DNA of 64,000 nt, taken from assembly GCA_937927945.1 (NCBI GenBank), contig CALEYW010000097.1, positions 124,001-188,000 of the forward strand, in the 5' to 3' direction. Source of the DNA: an uncultured candidate division WPS-2 bacterium. GTDB taxonomy: Bacteria > Vulcanimicrobiota > Vulcanimicrobiia > Vulcanimicrobiales > Vulcanimicrobiaceae. The notes under the pieces were generated by a model. It had not been told where the DNA came from. It was given only the letters and a program-made list of their open reading frames with translations, and did no database searches. Positions 8,331-18,302 of the stretch are shown here, piece by piece. The translations under genes were made by a program, and so were the position numbers. How positions within the stretch are numbered: position 1 is the stretch's first letter; each line of letters starts with the position of its first letter.

Positions 8331-11300
8331 GTGTTTGGTCTGAGAGCATCCCGTCGAACGGTAATCATCACCGGTATCGTCGGGGCGCTCTTGGTCGTGA
8401 TCCTCGCCCGGCACGTCCTCGTGCGCGTTCTGCTGGAGGCGGCGATTTCCACCGCGACCGGCTACGAGGTGCGTTTCGGCGATCAGAAGATCGGCACTCG
8501 GCACGCGGCCTTCTTCGACGTGCACGTGGTGAAGAACGGCGATCCGGTCCTCGACGCGTCGCGGGTCGACGTCGAATACGCGCTGCGCGACATCTTCCCG
8601 GGCGGCGAGCACCGCTTCGGGTTCGCGGCGATCTCGATGCTGAAGCCGATCCTGACGATCACCCGTCACGCCGACGGCTCGCTCACGTTCTCCCGGCCGG
8701 GCGGCACCTCGGCGACGCCGCCGACGGCGACGAAGGTCGCGGCCGCTCCGTACTTCTTCACCGCCCGGGTACGCGACGGCGTGATCCGCCTGGTCGACAC
8801 GGCCCCGCTCCAGCCCGACCTCGCCTACCAAACGATCGTCGGCGTCTCGATCGACGCCTCGGTGAAGTCCGACGCCCGCACCACCGCGCAGATGAACGGC
8901 GTCCTGGTGGCACGACGGGCGCCCGGCGCGCCGGTGCAACGGTATCCGCTCGCGGTGCGCTCGCTGATCGACGCGAGTCGCGGGTACGCCCTGACCCGCC
9001 TGCGCGCGCACGAACTCCCGCTGCGCGGGGCGCTGGGGTTCGTCGTCCACTCGAAGGCCGTCCGCTTCGACGACGGCGTGATCGACGACGTCGCGGTCAG
9101 CTACTACGGCTTGGGCAAGCCGCAGGGGTATTTCACCTACCGGAGCGGCGGATCGTTCCGGCTCCTCGACGGGCGGATCACGGTCCCCGCCCTGGCGCGC
9201 TCGGTCCGCCGTCTGCAGGGGACGTTCGTCTTGACCGACGGGGCGTTGACGACCGGCGGACTGACCGGCTCGATCGCGAGCGTGCCCATGCACGGGAAGG
9301 GCGCGCTCTACGATCTCTTTGGGGTCCCACGCTTTCGCATCGCGCTGGCCACCGACGGCGACCTCATGGCGTTGCGCTCACTCTTCGCGTTCTCGGCCCG
9401 GCTGCCGCTGGGCGGCAGCGCCCATTTCGAGACGATGCTCTCCGCGCAGCTGGCCCAGCCGCTGATCCGCACCTCGTTCAGCTCGCCGCGGCTCGCCTAC
9501 GGCGCGTTCCCGATCGAGGCCGTGGACGGGACCGCCGACTACTACAATTCCTCACTGCTGATTCACGGCATCTCGGCTCGCTACGGCAGCGCCGACCTCG
9601 CCGTCGGCGGATCGGCCGACTTCCACGATCGCGGCAGCGACATGACCTTCGTACTCAACGCGCACGGCGCCGCCGCGAAGCTGCCGTACGTGGACGTGAT
9701 CGCTCCGGACGCGACGATCGACGCGACCGCCCTCTTCCAGCAGCCGATCGGCTATGGCTTCGGCGTGCGCGGGACGCTCGCCGCGAACGGCCGCACGACC
9801 GGAGCGGGGACGTTTGCCGTCGATCGCTACGGGGTCGGCGAGTTCGGACCGTTCTCGTTCTCCCGCTCGGACGGCGAATCGCTGGCCGGCGCGTTCGAGT
9901 TGGCCCGTCCGTTTTCGGGCAGCGCCGGCTGGGTCCACCTGCGCGGCTTCCGGCTGGCGGACGTGCGCCGCGAAGCGGCCCTGCCCGGTGCGCAGATCCC
10001 TGCGCTGCCGCCGATCTCCGGCATCGTCGACGGCGACTTGGCCGGCGGGGGGACCCCCTCGAGTTTCGGCCTGGCGGGGTCGATCAGCGGTCGCGAGCTG
10101 CGCGTGGCGAGCTATCCGATCGGGACCGGCAGCGTCAGTCTGAGAGGGAATCTGTCCGACGTGCGGCTCTCCGGCATCCGCGTCGACGGGCCGATTGGGC
10201 GTTTCAGCGGCGACGGCGCCTACGGGGCGGGGATCTTCGCGATGAATGGCCGGTACGACGGGACGCTGGCCGAGCTGCGGCCGTTCACTTTCGAACCGAC
10301 GGCCGTCGGCGCAGTCCACGGTCCCGTCAGCGCGACCATCGCCGGCAACCGCATCGTCGTCCAGACCACCGGTGCGGACCTCGCCGGCGGCCAGGTGCGC
10401 GGGGTCGCGGTCGAACGAATCGCCGGAACGATCGCGCTCGACGGCAAGGAGGTGCGCATCGTCGCGGCCGACGGTTCGATCGGCGGCGGCCGGGCGGTCG
10501 CGGCCGACGTCGGTGGTCCGTTCCTGGTCTCGGCCCCCGCCGTCCCCGTCTCGGCGCTGCGGCACGCGGGGATCCCGCTGCAGGCCGGGCGTCTGGCGAT
10601 GTTCGGGGTCGCCGACCTGCGCGCCGGCGGCCCGCGCTTCGACGGGATCGTGGCGCTCGACGACGGGGTCGCCTCGGGATTCCCGGTCAGCGGTGCGACC
10701 GGACTGTCGCTGGCCGGAACGACGGCGACCGTCAGTGACGGAGTGGCCGCGCTCGGCACGACCTACGGCGCCTTTTCGGGCCGCGTCGAGGGGGTCGGGC
10801 GCGCGCTCGGCTACGACGTGAACGCCGACGTGCCGATCGGCGACGTCGACCAGGTGTGGAAAGCGCTGCATCTGCCGCTGCGCACCCTCTACGGGAGTTT
10901 CGCCGCCCGGCTGCGCGTCCGCGGCAGCGGCGCGCGGCCGCTCGTCGACGGCAACGTCGCGGTGCCCGAGGGGACGTACAACGGTCTGGCGTTCCGCGAT
11001 GCGCGAGCAGCGGTGACGCTCTCGTCCAGCACCCTCTCGGCACGTGACGGCGCCATCACCGTCGGCTCGACGCGCGCCGCCGTCGCGGGCGATTTCTCGG
11101 TCGCGCACCGCGCGTTCTCGCTCGACGCCCGCAGCGGCAACGCGAACTTGGCCGACTTCGACGACTATTTCGACGAAGCGGAGACGCTCGCGGGAACCGG
11201 GCCGATCGCCGTCGCGTTCGCCAACGACGGGTATCGGACGAGCTCGTGGGGCCGGGTCGACGTGCGCGACTTCCGCTACCGGCGCTTCGCGTTCGGCACG

Positions 11301-13550
11301 ACCGACGCGACCTGGTCGCAGCGCGCCGGGACCCTCACCACCGCATTGAACGTCAGCGGCCCCAAAGGTGCGTTGCGCGCGAACGGCACGATCGAGCCGG
11401 CCCAGGGCGACGCGATCGGCGCTCTGCGCAACGCGAACTATCGTGTATCGCTGCAGGCGCAGCGCGTCGACCTGAACTCGTGGTTGCCCGCATTCGGGTT
11501 CACCGCGCCGATCTTGGGATTGGTCGACGCGCGCGGCACGGTTGCCGGACGCTTCCCGCGCTTGGCGATCGCGGGCGACGCGACGCTGCAGCAAGGATCG
11601 CTCTACGGCTACGCCGTGAAGGAAGGCATCGTTCATGCGCGCAGCGACGGTGCGCGGATCGCGCTCACCAACAGCGTGATCGACCTGAACTTCGCGCGCT
11701 TCGCACTGGGCGGTTCGTTCGGACTCGACCGGCGCGATCCGCTCGCGCTCTCGGTGCACGCGACGGCGCCCGATCTCGCTGGCGTGCTCGCTGCCGTGAT
11801 GCCGAAAGGTCCGCGCTACGACGTCAACGGCGTGGTGCAGGCCGACGCGCGCGTCGGCGGCACGATCGCGAAACCGCGCGTGGCGGCCGGTTTCGACCTC
11901 ACGCAGGCGCGCTACGCGTCGCTCGCGATTCCGCGCGTGCTGGGCAGCGTCACCTACGATGGCGCGACACTCGTCGTGAACGACGTCGAAGCGACGTTCG
12001 CCAAAGGCAACGTGCTCGTCGCCGGTTCGCTTCCGCTGCGCCTGCAACCGTTCGGCGTCACCCCGAACGCGCCGCTCTCGTTCACGCTCGCGCTGAGTCA
12101 GCTCGATCTCGCGCCGTTCGCCGCGCTCGTCCCCGGGCCGCAGACGAAACTGGGTGGAACGGTCGACGGCCGGCTTTCGATCGAGGGCACGATGCGCGCA
12201 GCGCGCGTCGCCGGCAACATCGCGCTGGCCGGCGGCACGTACGTCTCGAACCTCGACCGGGCCGGGATCACGCATGCCGACGCGCGCCTGACGTTCCAAG
12301 GAACGAGCGTCGCGCTCGAAGCGCTGCACGCGAACGTCGGCAGCGGCACGCTCGACGGCCGCGGGCAGCTCGACTTGCCGTTCCCGGGCGTGCGCACCAA
12401 CGGATACAGCATCGCGCTGAGCGCGCACGGCGCCACGATCGACAACCCGCAATTCGGACGCGGCACGATCGACGGGACGCTGAAACTGACGGCGGGCGCG
12501 AAGATGCCGGTCCTCTCCGGGGACGTCGCGGTGTCGAATGCGTCGATCCCGTTCGCCTCGATCTACCGCGCCGCAAGCTCCGGCGGAGCCGGGGCCGCCG
12601 GCGGAGCACTGCCGTTCGACGTGGCGTTCGACGTGGTCGCGACGGCCGGGCGCAAGGTGCGCGTGCAGTCGCCGATCATGGACATCGGGACGACCGGAAC
12701 GGTGGACCTGACCGGAACGTTGTCCTCGCCGAAGCTGGCCGGCGTGCTCACCGCGACGCCCGGCGGCCTGTTTTCGACGTACAATCGCGTGTTTCGCGTG
12801 CAGCAGGCGACGGTTCGCTTCGACCCGGCGCAAGGCGTCGTGCCGTACCTCGACCTGCGCGCCTACGCCCACGTGACCAACCCCGACCCCGATCCGAGCC
12901 GCAACGTGATCGGCAGCGCCGACATCACCGTGACGGTGCAAGGCCCGGCCGACGAGCTGGCGCAAGGGAACGCGATCGTGTTCAGCTCGACCCCCGCGTA
13001 CTCGCAGGAGCAGATCGTCGGCTTGCTGCTGGATGCGTCGCTCTTCGGCGCGGTCAACTTCGGCCAGGTGTCCAACGGCACGTCTCTGCGAGGCGCGCCC
13101 GGCGAGTCGAACGTGCTGCTGCCGCCCGGCGTGACGCCGTACCAGACCGGCGTCATCAACTTCAACCAGGAGGCGTTCTCGATCCTCAACGGCCAGGTGA
13201 CCCAGCGTTTCCTGGCCCCGGTCGAGCGCGTGATCATCGACCGGCTCAGCCTGGCCGACCTGGAACTGACGGTCGACTATGGCGGCGGCGTCGGCTACAC
13301 GATGCTCAAACAGATCGGCAAGCGCGACGTCTATGCCAGCTTCGGCCAGACGCTCTCGTACCCGGGTCGCACCACGGTCGGATTCACGGCCCGCCCGAAC
13401 GCGACGACCTCGATCGATTTCAACTACTTCCAGCAGCACGGCTATCTGGCGATCGCCACCAACGGGAATTCGATCCAGCGATTGCGCGGTGTGCAGCCGC
13501 TGGTCGGAAACGGAGGGTTCACCTTCAACATCGTCCGGAAATATCCGTAA
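8331..13550 (+). CDS. tamB: TamB-like translocation and assembly / lipid transport protein
   Basis: TamB and related AsmA-like proteins are inner-membrane anchored, span the periplasm as a long beta-groove, and assist outer-membrane protein assembly or phospholipid transport. This 1739-residue protein starts at a GTG and has one N-terminal membrane segment (about 12-35, VIITGIVGALLVVILARHVLV). A very long, repetitive beta-strand region follows, with many short G-T-D-rich strands and phrases such as AGDATLQQGSLYGYAV. The last about 350 residues match the C-terminal TamB/DUF490 domain (GTVDLTGTLSSPKLAG, IVFSSTPAYSQEQIVGLLL, FNYFQQHGYL). It is longer than E. coli TamB (about 1260). It lies directly upstream of bamA, consistent with a shared role. 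Confidence 0.92.
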   Translation: MFGLRASRRTVIITGIVGALLVVILARHVLVRVLLEAAISTATGYEVRFGDQKIGTRHAAFFDVHVVKNGDPVLDASRVDVEYALRDIFPGGEHRFGFAAISMLKPILTITRHADGSLTFSRPGGTSATPPTATKVAAAPYFFTARVRDGVIRLVDTAPLQPDLAYQTIVGVSIDASVKSDARTTAQMNGVLVARRAPGAPVQRYPLAVRSLIDASRGYALTRLRAHELPLRGALGFVVHSKAVRFDDGVIDDVAVSYYGLGKPQGYFTYRSGGSFRLLDGRITVPALARSVRRLQGTFVLTDGALTTGGLTGSIASVPMHGKGALYDLFGVPRFRIALATDGDLMALRSLFAFSARLPLGGSAHFETMLSAQLAQPLIRTSFSSPRLAYGAFPIEAVDGTADYYNSSLLIHGISARYGSADLAVGGSADFHDRGSDMTFVLNAHGAAAKLPYVDVIAPDATIDATALFQQPIGYGFGVRGTLAANGRTTGAGTFAVDRYGVGEFGPFSFSRSDGESLAGAFELARPFSGSAGWVHLRGFRLADVRREAALPGAQIPALPPISGIVDGDLAGGGTPSSFGLAGSISGRELRVASYPIGTGSVSLRGNLSDVRLSGIRVDGPIGRFSGDGAYGAGIFAMNGRYDGTLAELRPFTFEPTAVGAVHGPVSATIAGNRIVVQTTGADLAGGQVRGVAVERIAGTIALDGKEVRIVAADGSIGGGRAVAADVGGPFLVSAPAVPVSALRHAGIPLQAGRLAMFGVADLRAGGPRFDGIVALDDGVASGFPVSGATGLSLAGTTATVSDGVAALGTTYGAFSGRVEGVGRALGYDVNADVPIGDVDQVWKALHLPLRTLYGSFAARLRVRGSGARPLVDGNVAVPEGTYNGLAFRDARAAVTLSSSTLSARDGAITVGSTRAAVAGDFSVAHRAFSLDARSGNANLADFDDYFDEAETLAGTGPIAVAFANDGYRTSSWGRVDVRDFRYRRFAFGTTDATWSQRAGTLTTALNVSGPKGALRANGTIEPAQGDAIGALRNANYRVSLQAQRVDLNSWLPAFGFTAPILGLVDARGTVAGRFPRLAIAGDATLQQGSLYGYAVKEGIVHARSDGARIALTNSVIDLNFARFALGGSFGLDRRDPLALSVHATAPDLAGVLAAVMPKGPRYDVNGVVQADARVGGTIAKPRVAAGFDLTQARYASLAIPRVLGSVTYDGATLVVNDVEATFAKGNVLVAGSLPLRLQPFGVTPNAPLSFTLALSQLDLAPFAALVPGPQTKLGGTVDGRLSIEGTMRAARVAGNIALAGGTYVSNLDRAGITHADARLTFQGTSVALEALHANVGSGTLDGRGQLDLPFPGVRTNGYSIALSAHGATIDNPQFGRGTIDGTLKLTAGAKMPVLSGDVAVSNASIPFASIYRAASSGGAGAAGGALPFDVAFDVVATAGRKVRVQSPIMDIGTTGTVDLTGTLSSPKLAGVLTATPGGLFSTYNRVFRVQQATVRFDPAQGVVPYLDLRAYAHVTNPDPDPSRNVIGSADITVTVQGPADELAQGNAIVFSSTPAYSQEQIVGLLLDASLFGAVNFGQVSNGTSLRGAPGESNVLLPPGVTPYQTGVINFNQEAFSILNGQVTQRFLAPVERVIIDRLSLADLELTVDYGGGVGYTMLKQIGKRDVYASFGQTLSYPGRTTVGFTARPNATTSIDFNYFQQHGYLAIATNGNSIQRLRGVQPLVGNGGFTFNIVRKYP

Positions 13551-13583
13551 AGAAGACGCTCGGCCGACCGGAGCCCGGGTCCG

Positions 13584-13613
13584 TGCCGCGAAGCCTCGAA
13601 GGCCCTCGCGGCA
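13584..13613 (+). terminator. Hairpin after tamB, possible terminator or processing site
   Basis: Perfect 8-bp arms TGCCGCGA (13584-13591) and TCGCGGCA (13606-13613) flank a loop that contains a smaller GCC/GGC stem. It begins about 34 bases after the tamB stop in a 263-base gap before bamA. There is no U-run after it, so termination may be partial or it may protect the 3' end. Confidence 0.45.
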
Positions 13614-13813
13614 GTGTGTCGTACCCTGGGGACCGGGAACGTGCGCGGCCGAGTGCGCGTTAACCCCGTATTAGGGACCACCCAAGGCAAGTGACCATTC
13701 TCGGACGTCCGGTCCTACGGAAATCTTCCGCGAGTGTGCACTTGAGAGAAGTGGTCTAAGCAGCCCGGCGGTCGCCCACGGCGCCCGGGGCCTTCCCGAA
13801 GGACGTCTCCCGC

Positions 13814-16123
13814 TTGTTCCAACGGCTCCGCCGCACGCCGCGCTTCGTGCTCGCCGTGTTCGCGTTTCTGGCCCTCGTGATGCCCCCGGCGATTTCAGCG
13901 CCCGCGGCACCCACCGTCGTCGCCGTCTCCGTCACCGGGAACGCCCACATTCCCACCGACCGCATCCTCTCCGTGCTCACCACGAAGGTCGGCGACCCGT
14001 TCGATCCCGCGAAAGTCCAGGCGGACCTGCGTGCGATCGCCGACATGGGCTTCTTCTCCGATCAGGCCCCGCCGGTGATCCGCCAGCGGCCCGACGGCGT
14101 CGCGGTCACCTACCGCGTGATCGAGAACCCGGTCGTCACCTCGATCCGGTTCGCCGGCAACAAGAGCGTCTCGGCCGACACGCTGCTGGCGCTGATGGAC
14201 ACCGCGCCCGGTCAGGTCTTCAATATCAAGACGTACCAGCAGGACGTCTTGAAAATCAACAGCTACTACGACAAGATCGGCTTCGGCGGCCAGCTGCCCT
14301 CGCACGTCACCGACGTCAACATCACGCCGCAAGGCGTGCTGACCCTGACCGTTCAGGAAGGGTTGACGGTCAAGTCGATCATCATCACGCCGCCGCCCGA
14401 CTCCGATCCGGTGCTGCCGCCGAACGTGATCATCGCGGCGCTCGTGACGAAGCCCGGCGCGCCGTACTCGGAGCAGCAGCGCGACAAAGACTATGACGCG
14501 CTCAAGGCGCTCTACGAAAAGTACGACCTCAAGATCGGCGACGTCGAAGCCGGCGTCGATCCCGCCTCGATCGATCAGAAGGCCGGAACCGCCGACGTGC
14601 GCTACTCGATCAGCGTGCTGCGGGTCGGCGCCATCGAGATCACCGGCAACACGAAGACGCACGACGACGTCGTGCGCCGCGAGTTGCGCTTGCGGCCGGG
14701 AATGGTCGTCACCGACGCCGCGCTGCGCCGCGACTACGACCGCCTCAACAACCTCGGCTTCTTCGAGAAGATCGACTTCCAGGCCAAGCCGGGTCCCGAT
14801 CCCAAGCGGCCGGGCCTGGTCACGCTGGACTGGCAAGTCAAAGAGCAGCGCACCGGGACCGCGACCCTCGGCGCGGGCTATTCGGGCGGCCTCACCGGCA
14901 CCGGCTTGACCGGCACGCTCTCGTACCAAGAGAACAACATCAACGGAACCGGCAACGGCGGCTCGATCCGCCTGGAGCGCGGCTCGCGCATCAGCGACGC
15001 GTCGCTCTCGTTCACCGTGCCGTACCTCGGCAAAACCGAGAAATCGCAGCGCTACAGCCTCGGCGCGACGATCTTCACGCAGCAGCAGACGAACTTCTAT
15101 CCGGTGTACGCCGCTTGCGTCGGCGGAGCCGGCGCGCAGGGCGGGATCGGCTCGCCGACCACGACTCCCGGCTTCATTGCGGCCACCGCGACGCCGGCGC
15201 CGTGTCCCGCCGCCGGGCAACCCTTCCCCGTCGAGATCATCCCCTCGACCACCACCAACCTGGTCAACGGGATCGTGTCGACCTACGGCTCGCGCTCGAC
15301 CGGTTTCTCCGCCACGATCGGGCGCCGTCTCTCCGACGTCTACAAAGTGTCCGCCGGCGCGAACGTCCAGCAGGTCGCCGCGAACGCGCAGCTCCCGAGC
15401 GGCTACTTCTTCCCGAACCCGCAGAACGTGCTGCAGCAGAGCAGCTGCACCGGCGCATCGTCGAGCCTCATCGGCAACAGCTGCACCCTCAACAACGCGC
15501 TGGGAATCTCCGCACCGTCGATCGCGCAGATCAACTCGAGCCAGTCGTACAGCTTGCGCAGCGTGGTGCTGGGCCTGGGCGCCGATTCGCGCGACGACGT
15601 GTTCAACCCGCGCCGCGGAATCAACGCCAGCGTCAGCGACGAGATCAGCAGCCGCGCGCTCGGCTCGGCCTTCACCTACCAGATCATCACGCTCGATGCG
15701 GCGAAGTTCTTCCCGGTCGCCAAGAACATGACGCTTGGCTTCCACGGGCGGGTCGGCTCGTCAACCGGCGCGATCCCCACGAACAAGCTGTTCATCTTCT
15801 CCGATCAGGACCTGCGCGGGTACACCGACCCGGCCTACGGCACCGACATCCTGCTCGGTCAAGCCGAACTCCGCATCCCGCTGACGTCCGACCGCAAGTT
15901 CGCGATCGTGATGTTCGCCGAATCGGGCGCCACGCGGATCCGCGGCGGCACCTCGAACAACGGCAGCACGCTCGTGAACCTCGACAAGTACAACTTCCGC
16001 GGCGACGTCGGCGTCGGTCTGCGCTTCGACGTTCCGCAGCTCGGCTTGCACACGCTTCGCCTCGATTTCGCGAAGGGCAACATGGGCACGCACACCTCGT
16101 TCGGCATCGGACAAAGCTTCTAG
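13814..16123 (+). CDS. bamA: Outer membrane protein assembly factor BamA
   Basis: BamA folds beta-barrel proteins into the outer membrane. The 769-residue product starts at a TTG with a signal peptide (FVLAVFAFLALVMPPAISAPA). I count four POTRA-type repeats: VVAVSVTGNAHI (about 35), VVTSIRFAGNKS (about 110), LTVKSIIITPP (about 185) and VGAIEITGNTKT (about 275). E. coli BamA has five. The 16-stranded barrel follows from about 365 (TATLGAGYSGGLTGTGLTG) and includes the L6-loop RGY motif (DLRGYTD). The end is GIGQSF with a terminal aromatic residue, as in barrel proteins. Predicted surface loops carry four cysteines and Pro/Thr-rich inserts (about 430-480 and 540-560), unusual for BamA. Neighbours (tamB, OmpH-like genes, lpxD) support the call. 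Confidence 0.95.
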   Translation: MFQRLRRTPRFVLAVFAFLALVMPPAISAPAAPTVVAVSVTGNAHIPTDRILSVLTTKVGDPFDPAKVQADLRAIADMGFFSDQAPPVIRQRPDGVAVTYRVIENPVVTSIRFAGNKSVSADTLLALMDTAPGQVFNIKTYQQDVLKINSYYDKIGFGGQLPSHVTDVNITPQGVLTLTVQEGLTVKSIIITPPPDSDPVLPPNVIIAALVTKPGAPYSEQQRDKDYDALKALYEKYDLKIGDVEAGVDPASIDQKAGTADVRYSISVLRVGAIEITGNTKTHDDVVRRELRLRPGMVVTDAALRRDYDRLNNLGFFEKIDFQAKPGPDPKRPGLVTLDWQVKEQRTGTATLGAGYSGGLTGTGLTGTLSYQENNINGTGNGGSIRLERGSRISDASLSFTVPYLGKTEKSQRYSLGATIFTQQQTNFYPVYAACVGGAGAQGGIGSPTTTPGFIAATATPAPCPAAGQPFPVEIIPSTTTNLVNGIVSTYGSRSTGFSATIGRRLSDVYKVSAGANVQQVAANAQLPSGYFFPNPQNVLQQSSCTGASSSLIGNSCTLNNALGISAPSIAQINSSQSYSLRSVVLGLGADSRDDVFNPRRGINASVSDEISSRALGSAFTYQIITLDAAKFFPVAKNMTLGFHGRVGSSTGAIPTNKLFIFSDQDLRGYTDPAYGTDILLGQAELRIPLTSDRKFAIVMFAESGATRIRGGTSNNGSTLVNLDKYNFRGDVGVGLRFDVPQLGLHTLRLDFAKGNMGTHTSFGIGQSF

Positions 16124-16124
16124 G

Positions 16125-16934
16125 ATGAACATGTTCACAACGCGCGGCCGCAGCGCGGCGCTCGCCTTCGCACTCGGCGCTGCCATCGTGGCGACGCCGG
16201 CGATCGGGGCAACCGACGTCACCGACATCGGCGCGATCGACCAGAGCGCGATCGCCGCGCTGCCGGCATTCGCGCAGGCGAACAAACAGATCGCCGATTA
16301 CCAGCAGTCGCTGCAGAAGCAGTTCGCCGGCCGAGCCGCGCACGCGTCGCAAAGCCAGCAGCAGCAGCTCGCCTCCGAATTCCAGCAGAAGATGGCGGCG
16401 AAGCAGCGGCAGCTCCTCGGACCGCTGCTCCAGCGCGCGCAGGTGGCGATCGCGTCGGTCGCATCGTCGAAGAACCTCACCGTCGTGGTCGACCGGCGCA
16501 TCGTCGTGTTCGGCGGCTCCGACATCACCAGCAACGTCCGCGATCTGCTGACCGGTATCGGCGATCCGGTGCCGCCCGTGTCGACGCCGCCGCCTTCCAA
16601 GGTCGGCTACGTCGATCAGCAGGCGATCGATGCGACGCCGAAGGTCAAAGCGGCGACCGACGAGTTCCTCAAGTTCAAAGGCGACCAGGACAAGGTCTAC
16701 GGCGACAAGCTCAAGGCCGCGAAGACCGACGCGGACCGTGAGACGGTCCTCAAGGATTATCGCAAGACGCTCGACGACAAGCAGACCGCGACGCTCAAGC
16801 CGATGGTCGACGTGACGCGCGGCGCGATCGCCGACGTCGCGAAGGCGAAGGGTCTCATGCTCGTCGTCGATCGCGGGAACGTCGTGTTCGGCGGCACCGA
16901 CATCACGACCGACGTGACCGCCAAGCTGAAGTGA
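16125..16934 (+). CDS. Secreted Skp/OmpH-like protein with tandem repeat
   Basis: This 269-residue protein has a signal peptide (SAALAFALGAAIVATPAIGA). Two copies of the short OmpH/Skp C-terminal segment end in VVVDRRIVVFGGSDITSNV (about 120-140) and a matching VVFGGTDITTDV at the C-terminus, each preceded by a Gln/Lys/Ala-rich helical arm (QQQLASEFQQKMAAKQRQ and DADRETVLKDYRKTLDDK). Skp is a periplasmic chaperone for outer-membrane proteins, encoded next to bamA and lpxD. Here one polypeptide holds two Skp-like units, an internal duplication. It lies 1 base after bamA and overlaps the next gene. The chaperone role is inferred. Confidence 0.85.
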   Translation: MNMFTTRGRSAALAFALGAAIVATPAIGATDVTDIGAIDQSAIAALPAFAQANKQIADYQQSLQKQFAGRAAHASQSQQQQLASEFQQKMAAKQRQLLGPLLQRAQVAIASVASSKNLTVVVDRRIVVFGGSDITSNVRDLLTGIGDPVPPVSTPPPSKVGYVDQQAIDATPKVKAATDEFLKFKGDQDKVYGDKLKAAKTDADRETVLKDYRKTLDDKQTATLKPMVDVTRGAIADVAKAKGLMLVVDRGNVVFGGTDITTDVTAKLK

Positions 16935-18298
16935 TGGATTCCGCCTTCGGCGGAATCCGCCGCATCCTGCGGCCCCCTTCGCGTGCCGCGCTGCTCGCCG
17001 TGGCCGCGCTGGCGGCGTGCGGACACGCGTCGTCGACCGCGACGACGACCGCACCGGGTACCGGAACGATCGGCTACGTGCGCATGGAGGAGTTGGTGCA
17101 GAAGCACCCCCTCTACGACCAGCTCGCGCGCTACGACCGCAGCATCGAAGCGTTCGATCTCACCTCGACCGCCCCGCGGCTGGCCGCGACCGACCCGCAC
17201 CTGCGCGAGCGCGAGAAGCAGCTCGAAACGGAGCTGAGCGTCGCGGCCGACCGGACCAAGAAGCTGCTCGACCAGAAGCAGCAGCAGTATCAGCAGCAAG
17301 AATCGCAGGCCATCGCCGCCGCGCTGCGCGGTGCGGGGATCGGCGGTTCGAGCGCGCTGCAGATGGCGGGCACCGTGGACGCCACGGCCCGCCGCCAGCA
17401 GGGCGGCGTCGCGGCACAAGCGCAGCGCGACTTGGAATCGTACCGCGCGACGCTGCAGAAGCAAGACCAAGCGCAGGTCATGGCGCTGCAGAAGACGCTC
17501 AGCGAGCGAGCCGACCGCGAGTACCGAGCGCGGGCCGAAGAGCTGCAGGCCAAGGAGTCGGCGCTCCAGCTCGCGATGGCCAACGAGGACGCCTCGACGC
17601 GCTTGTCGCTGCGTACGAAGCTGACCTCGCTTGCGATGGACGACGCGGCGCGCGAAGACGCTCAGAAGCAGCTCGAGGCGCTGGACCGCAAGGAAGCCGA
17701 CGCGCGGGCCGCGCAGCGCAATCGCGATCAGCAGACCCTCGCGGCGGTGCAGGTGCGCTTGCACGATCAGATGGTGCGCGACCTCAACGCGCAGGTCACG
17801 ACGATTCAGAAGCGCTCCTTGAGTTCGCTCGCCGCTCGTCAGCAGACTCTCTCGCGCCAGATCCAGTCGGTCGGCGGCTCGCTGGTCCAAAGTACGACCG
17901 TCGCCGGGCGTCCGCAGCAGCAGGTCAACCCGAATCTGCCGCCCCAGCTGCGGACGCGCATCCAGCAGCTCCATCAAGATTATCAGAAGCGCTTCCAGGA
18001 CGACGCGAAGACCACGATCGCCGAATTCCAGAAGACGCGCGAGGACCTCTCGCGCCGCTATGCCGAGCTGCACGGCGTCGACGTGTCGGCGCAGCGGGGC
18101 GCGCAAGCCCAAGTCCTCGAACTGCGCAAGAAGCGCGAGGATCTCTACGCTCAGATCACTGCGCAGATCGACCGGGAAGTTCGCGTGATCGCGCAGCAGC
18201 GCGGAATCGCAGTCGTTCTCAGCGACGTCGTCGCGCCCGCCGGCGGTGTGGACCTCACGCCGGACGCCCTCAAAGACATCGAAAGCCTGCACGAATAA
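16934..18298 (+). CDS. OmpH-like coiled-coil lipoprotein
   Basis: The protein is 454 residues from ATG 16934, which overlaps the previous stop as TGATG. The N-terminus ends in a lipobox, LAALAAC, predicting lipid attachment. GTIGYVRMEELVQKHPLYDQL is the OmpH/Skp N-terminal motif, followed by about 330 residues of Gln/Lys/Glu/Arg-rich coiled coil (KKLLDQKQQQYQQQ), then the Skp-like end IAVVLSDVVAPAGGVDLTPD. It is nearly three times the length of classical Skp, so the helical arms would be much longer. The first about 12 codons are made from a hairpin repeat, so the start is uncertain. Likely a membrane-anchored periplasmic chaperone or spacer. Confidence 0.82.
   Translation: MDSAFGGIRRILRPPSRAALLAVAALAACGHASSTATTTAPGTGTIGYVRMEELVQKHPLYDQLARYDRSIEAFDLTSTAPRLAATDPHLREREKQLETELSVAADRTKKLLDQKQQQYQQQESQAIAAALRGAGIGGSSALQMAGTVDATARRQQGGVAAQAQRDLESYRATLQKQDQAQVMALQKTLSERADREYRARAEELQAKESALQLAMANEDASTRLSLRTKLTSLAMDDAAREDAQKQLEALDRKEADARAAQRNRDQQTLAAVQVRLHDQMVRDLNAQVTTIQKRSLSSLAARQQTLSRQIQSVGGSLVQSTTVAGRPQQQVNPNLPPQLRTRIQQLHQDYQKRFQDDAKTTIAEFQKTREDLSRRYAELHGVDVSAQRGAQAQVLELRKKREDLYAQITAQIDREVRVIAQQRGIAVVLSDVVAPAGGVDLTPDALKDIESLHE
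16936..16958. repeat. Hairpin repeat GGATTCCGCC-TTC-GGCGGAATCC
   Basis: A perfect 10-bp stem with a 3-base loop sits exactly at the junction of two OmpH-like genes. It overlaps the first codons of the next reading frame (the DSAFGGI segment). It shares arms with the palindrome at 8270-8289. A REP-like hairpin inside a start region suggests that the real start of the next gene may lie downstream, or that translation is modulated. Confidence 0.65.
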
Positions 18299-18302
18299 AC
18301 CA

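Noticed and set aside
9552..13439. A 1295-codon open frame on the minus strand opposite tamB
   Set aside because: Arg/Asp/Val-rich low-complexity translation typical of antisense frames in GC-rich genes; no family motif; the plus-strand TamB is clear.
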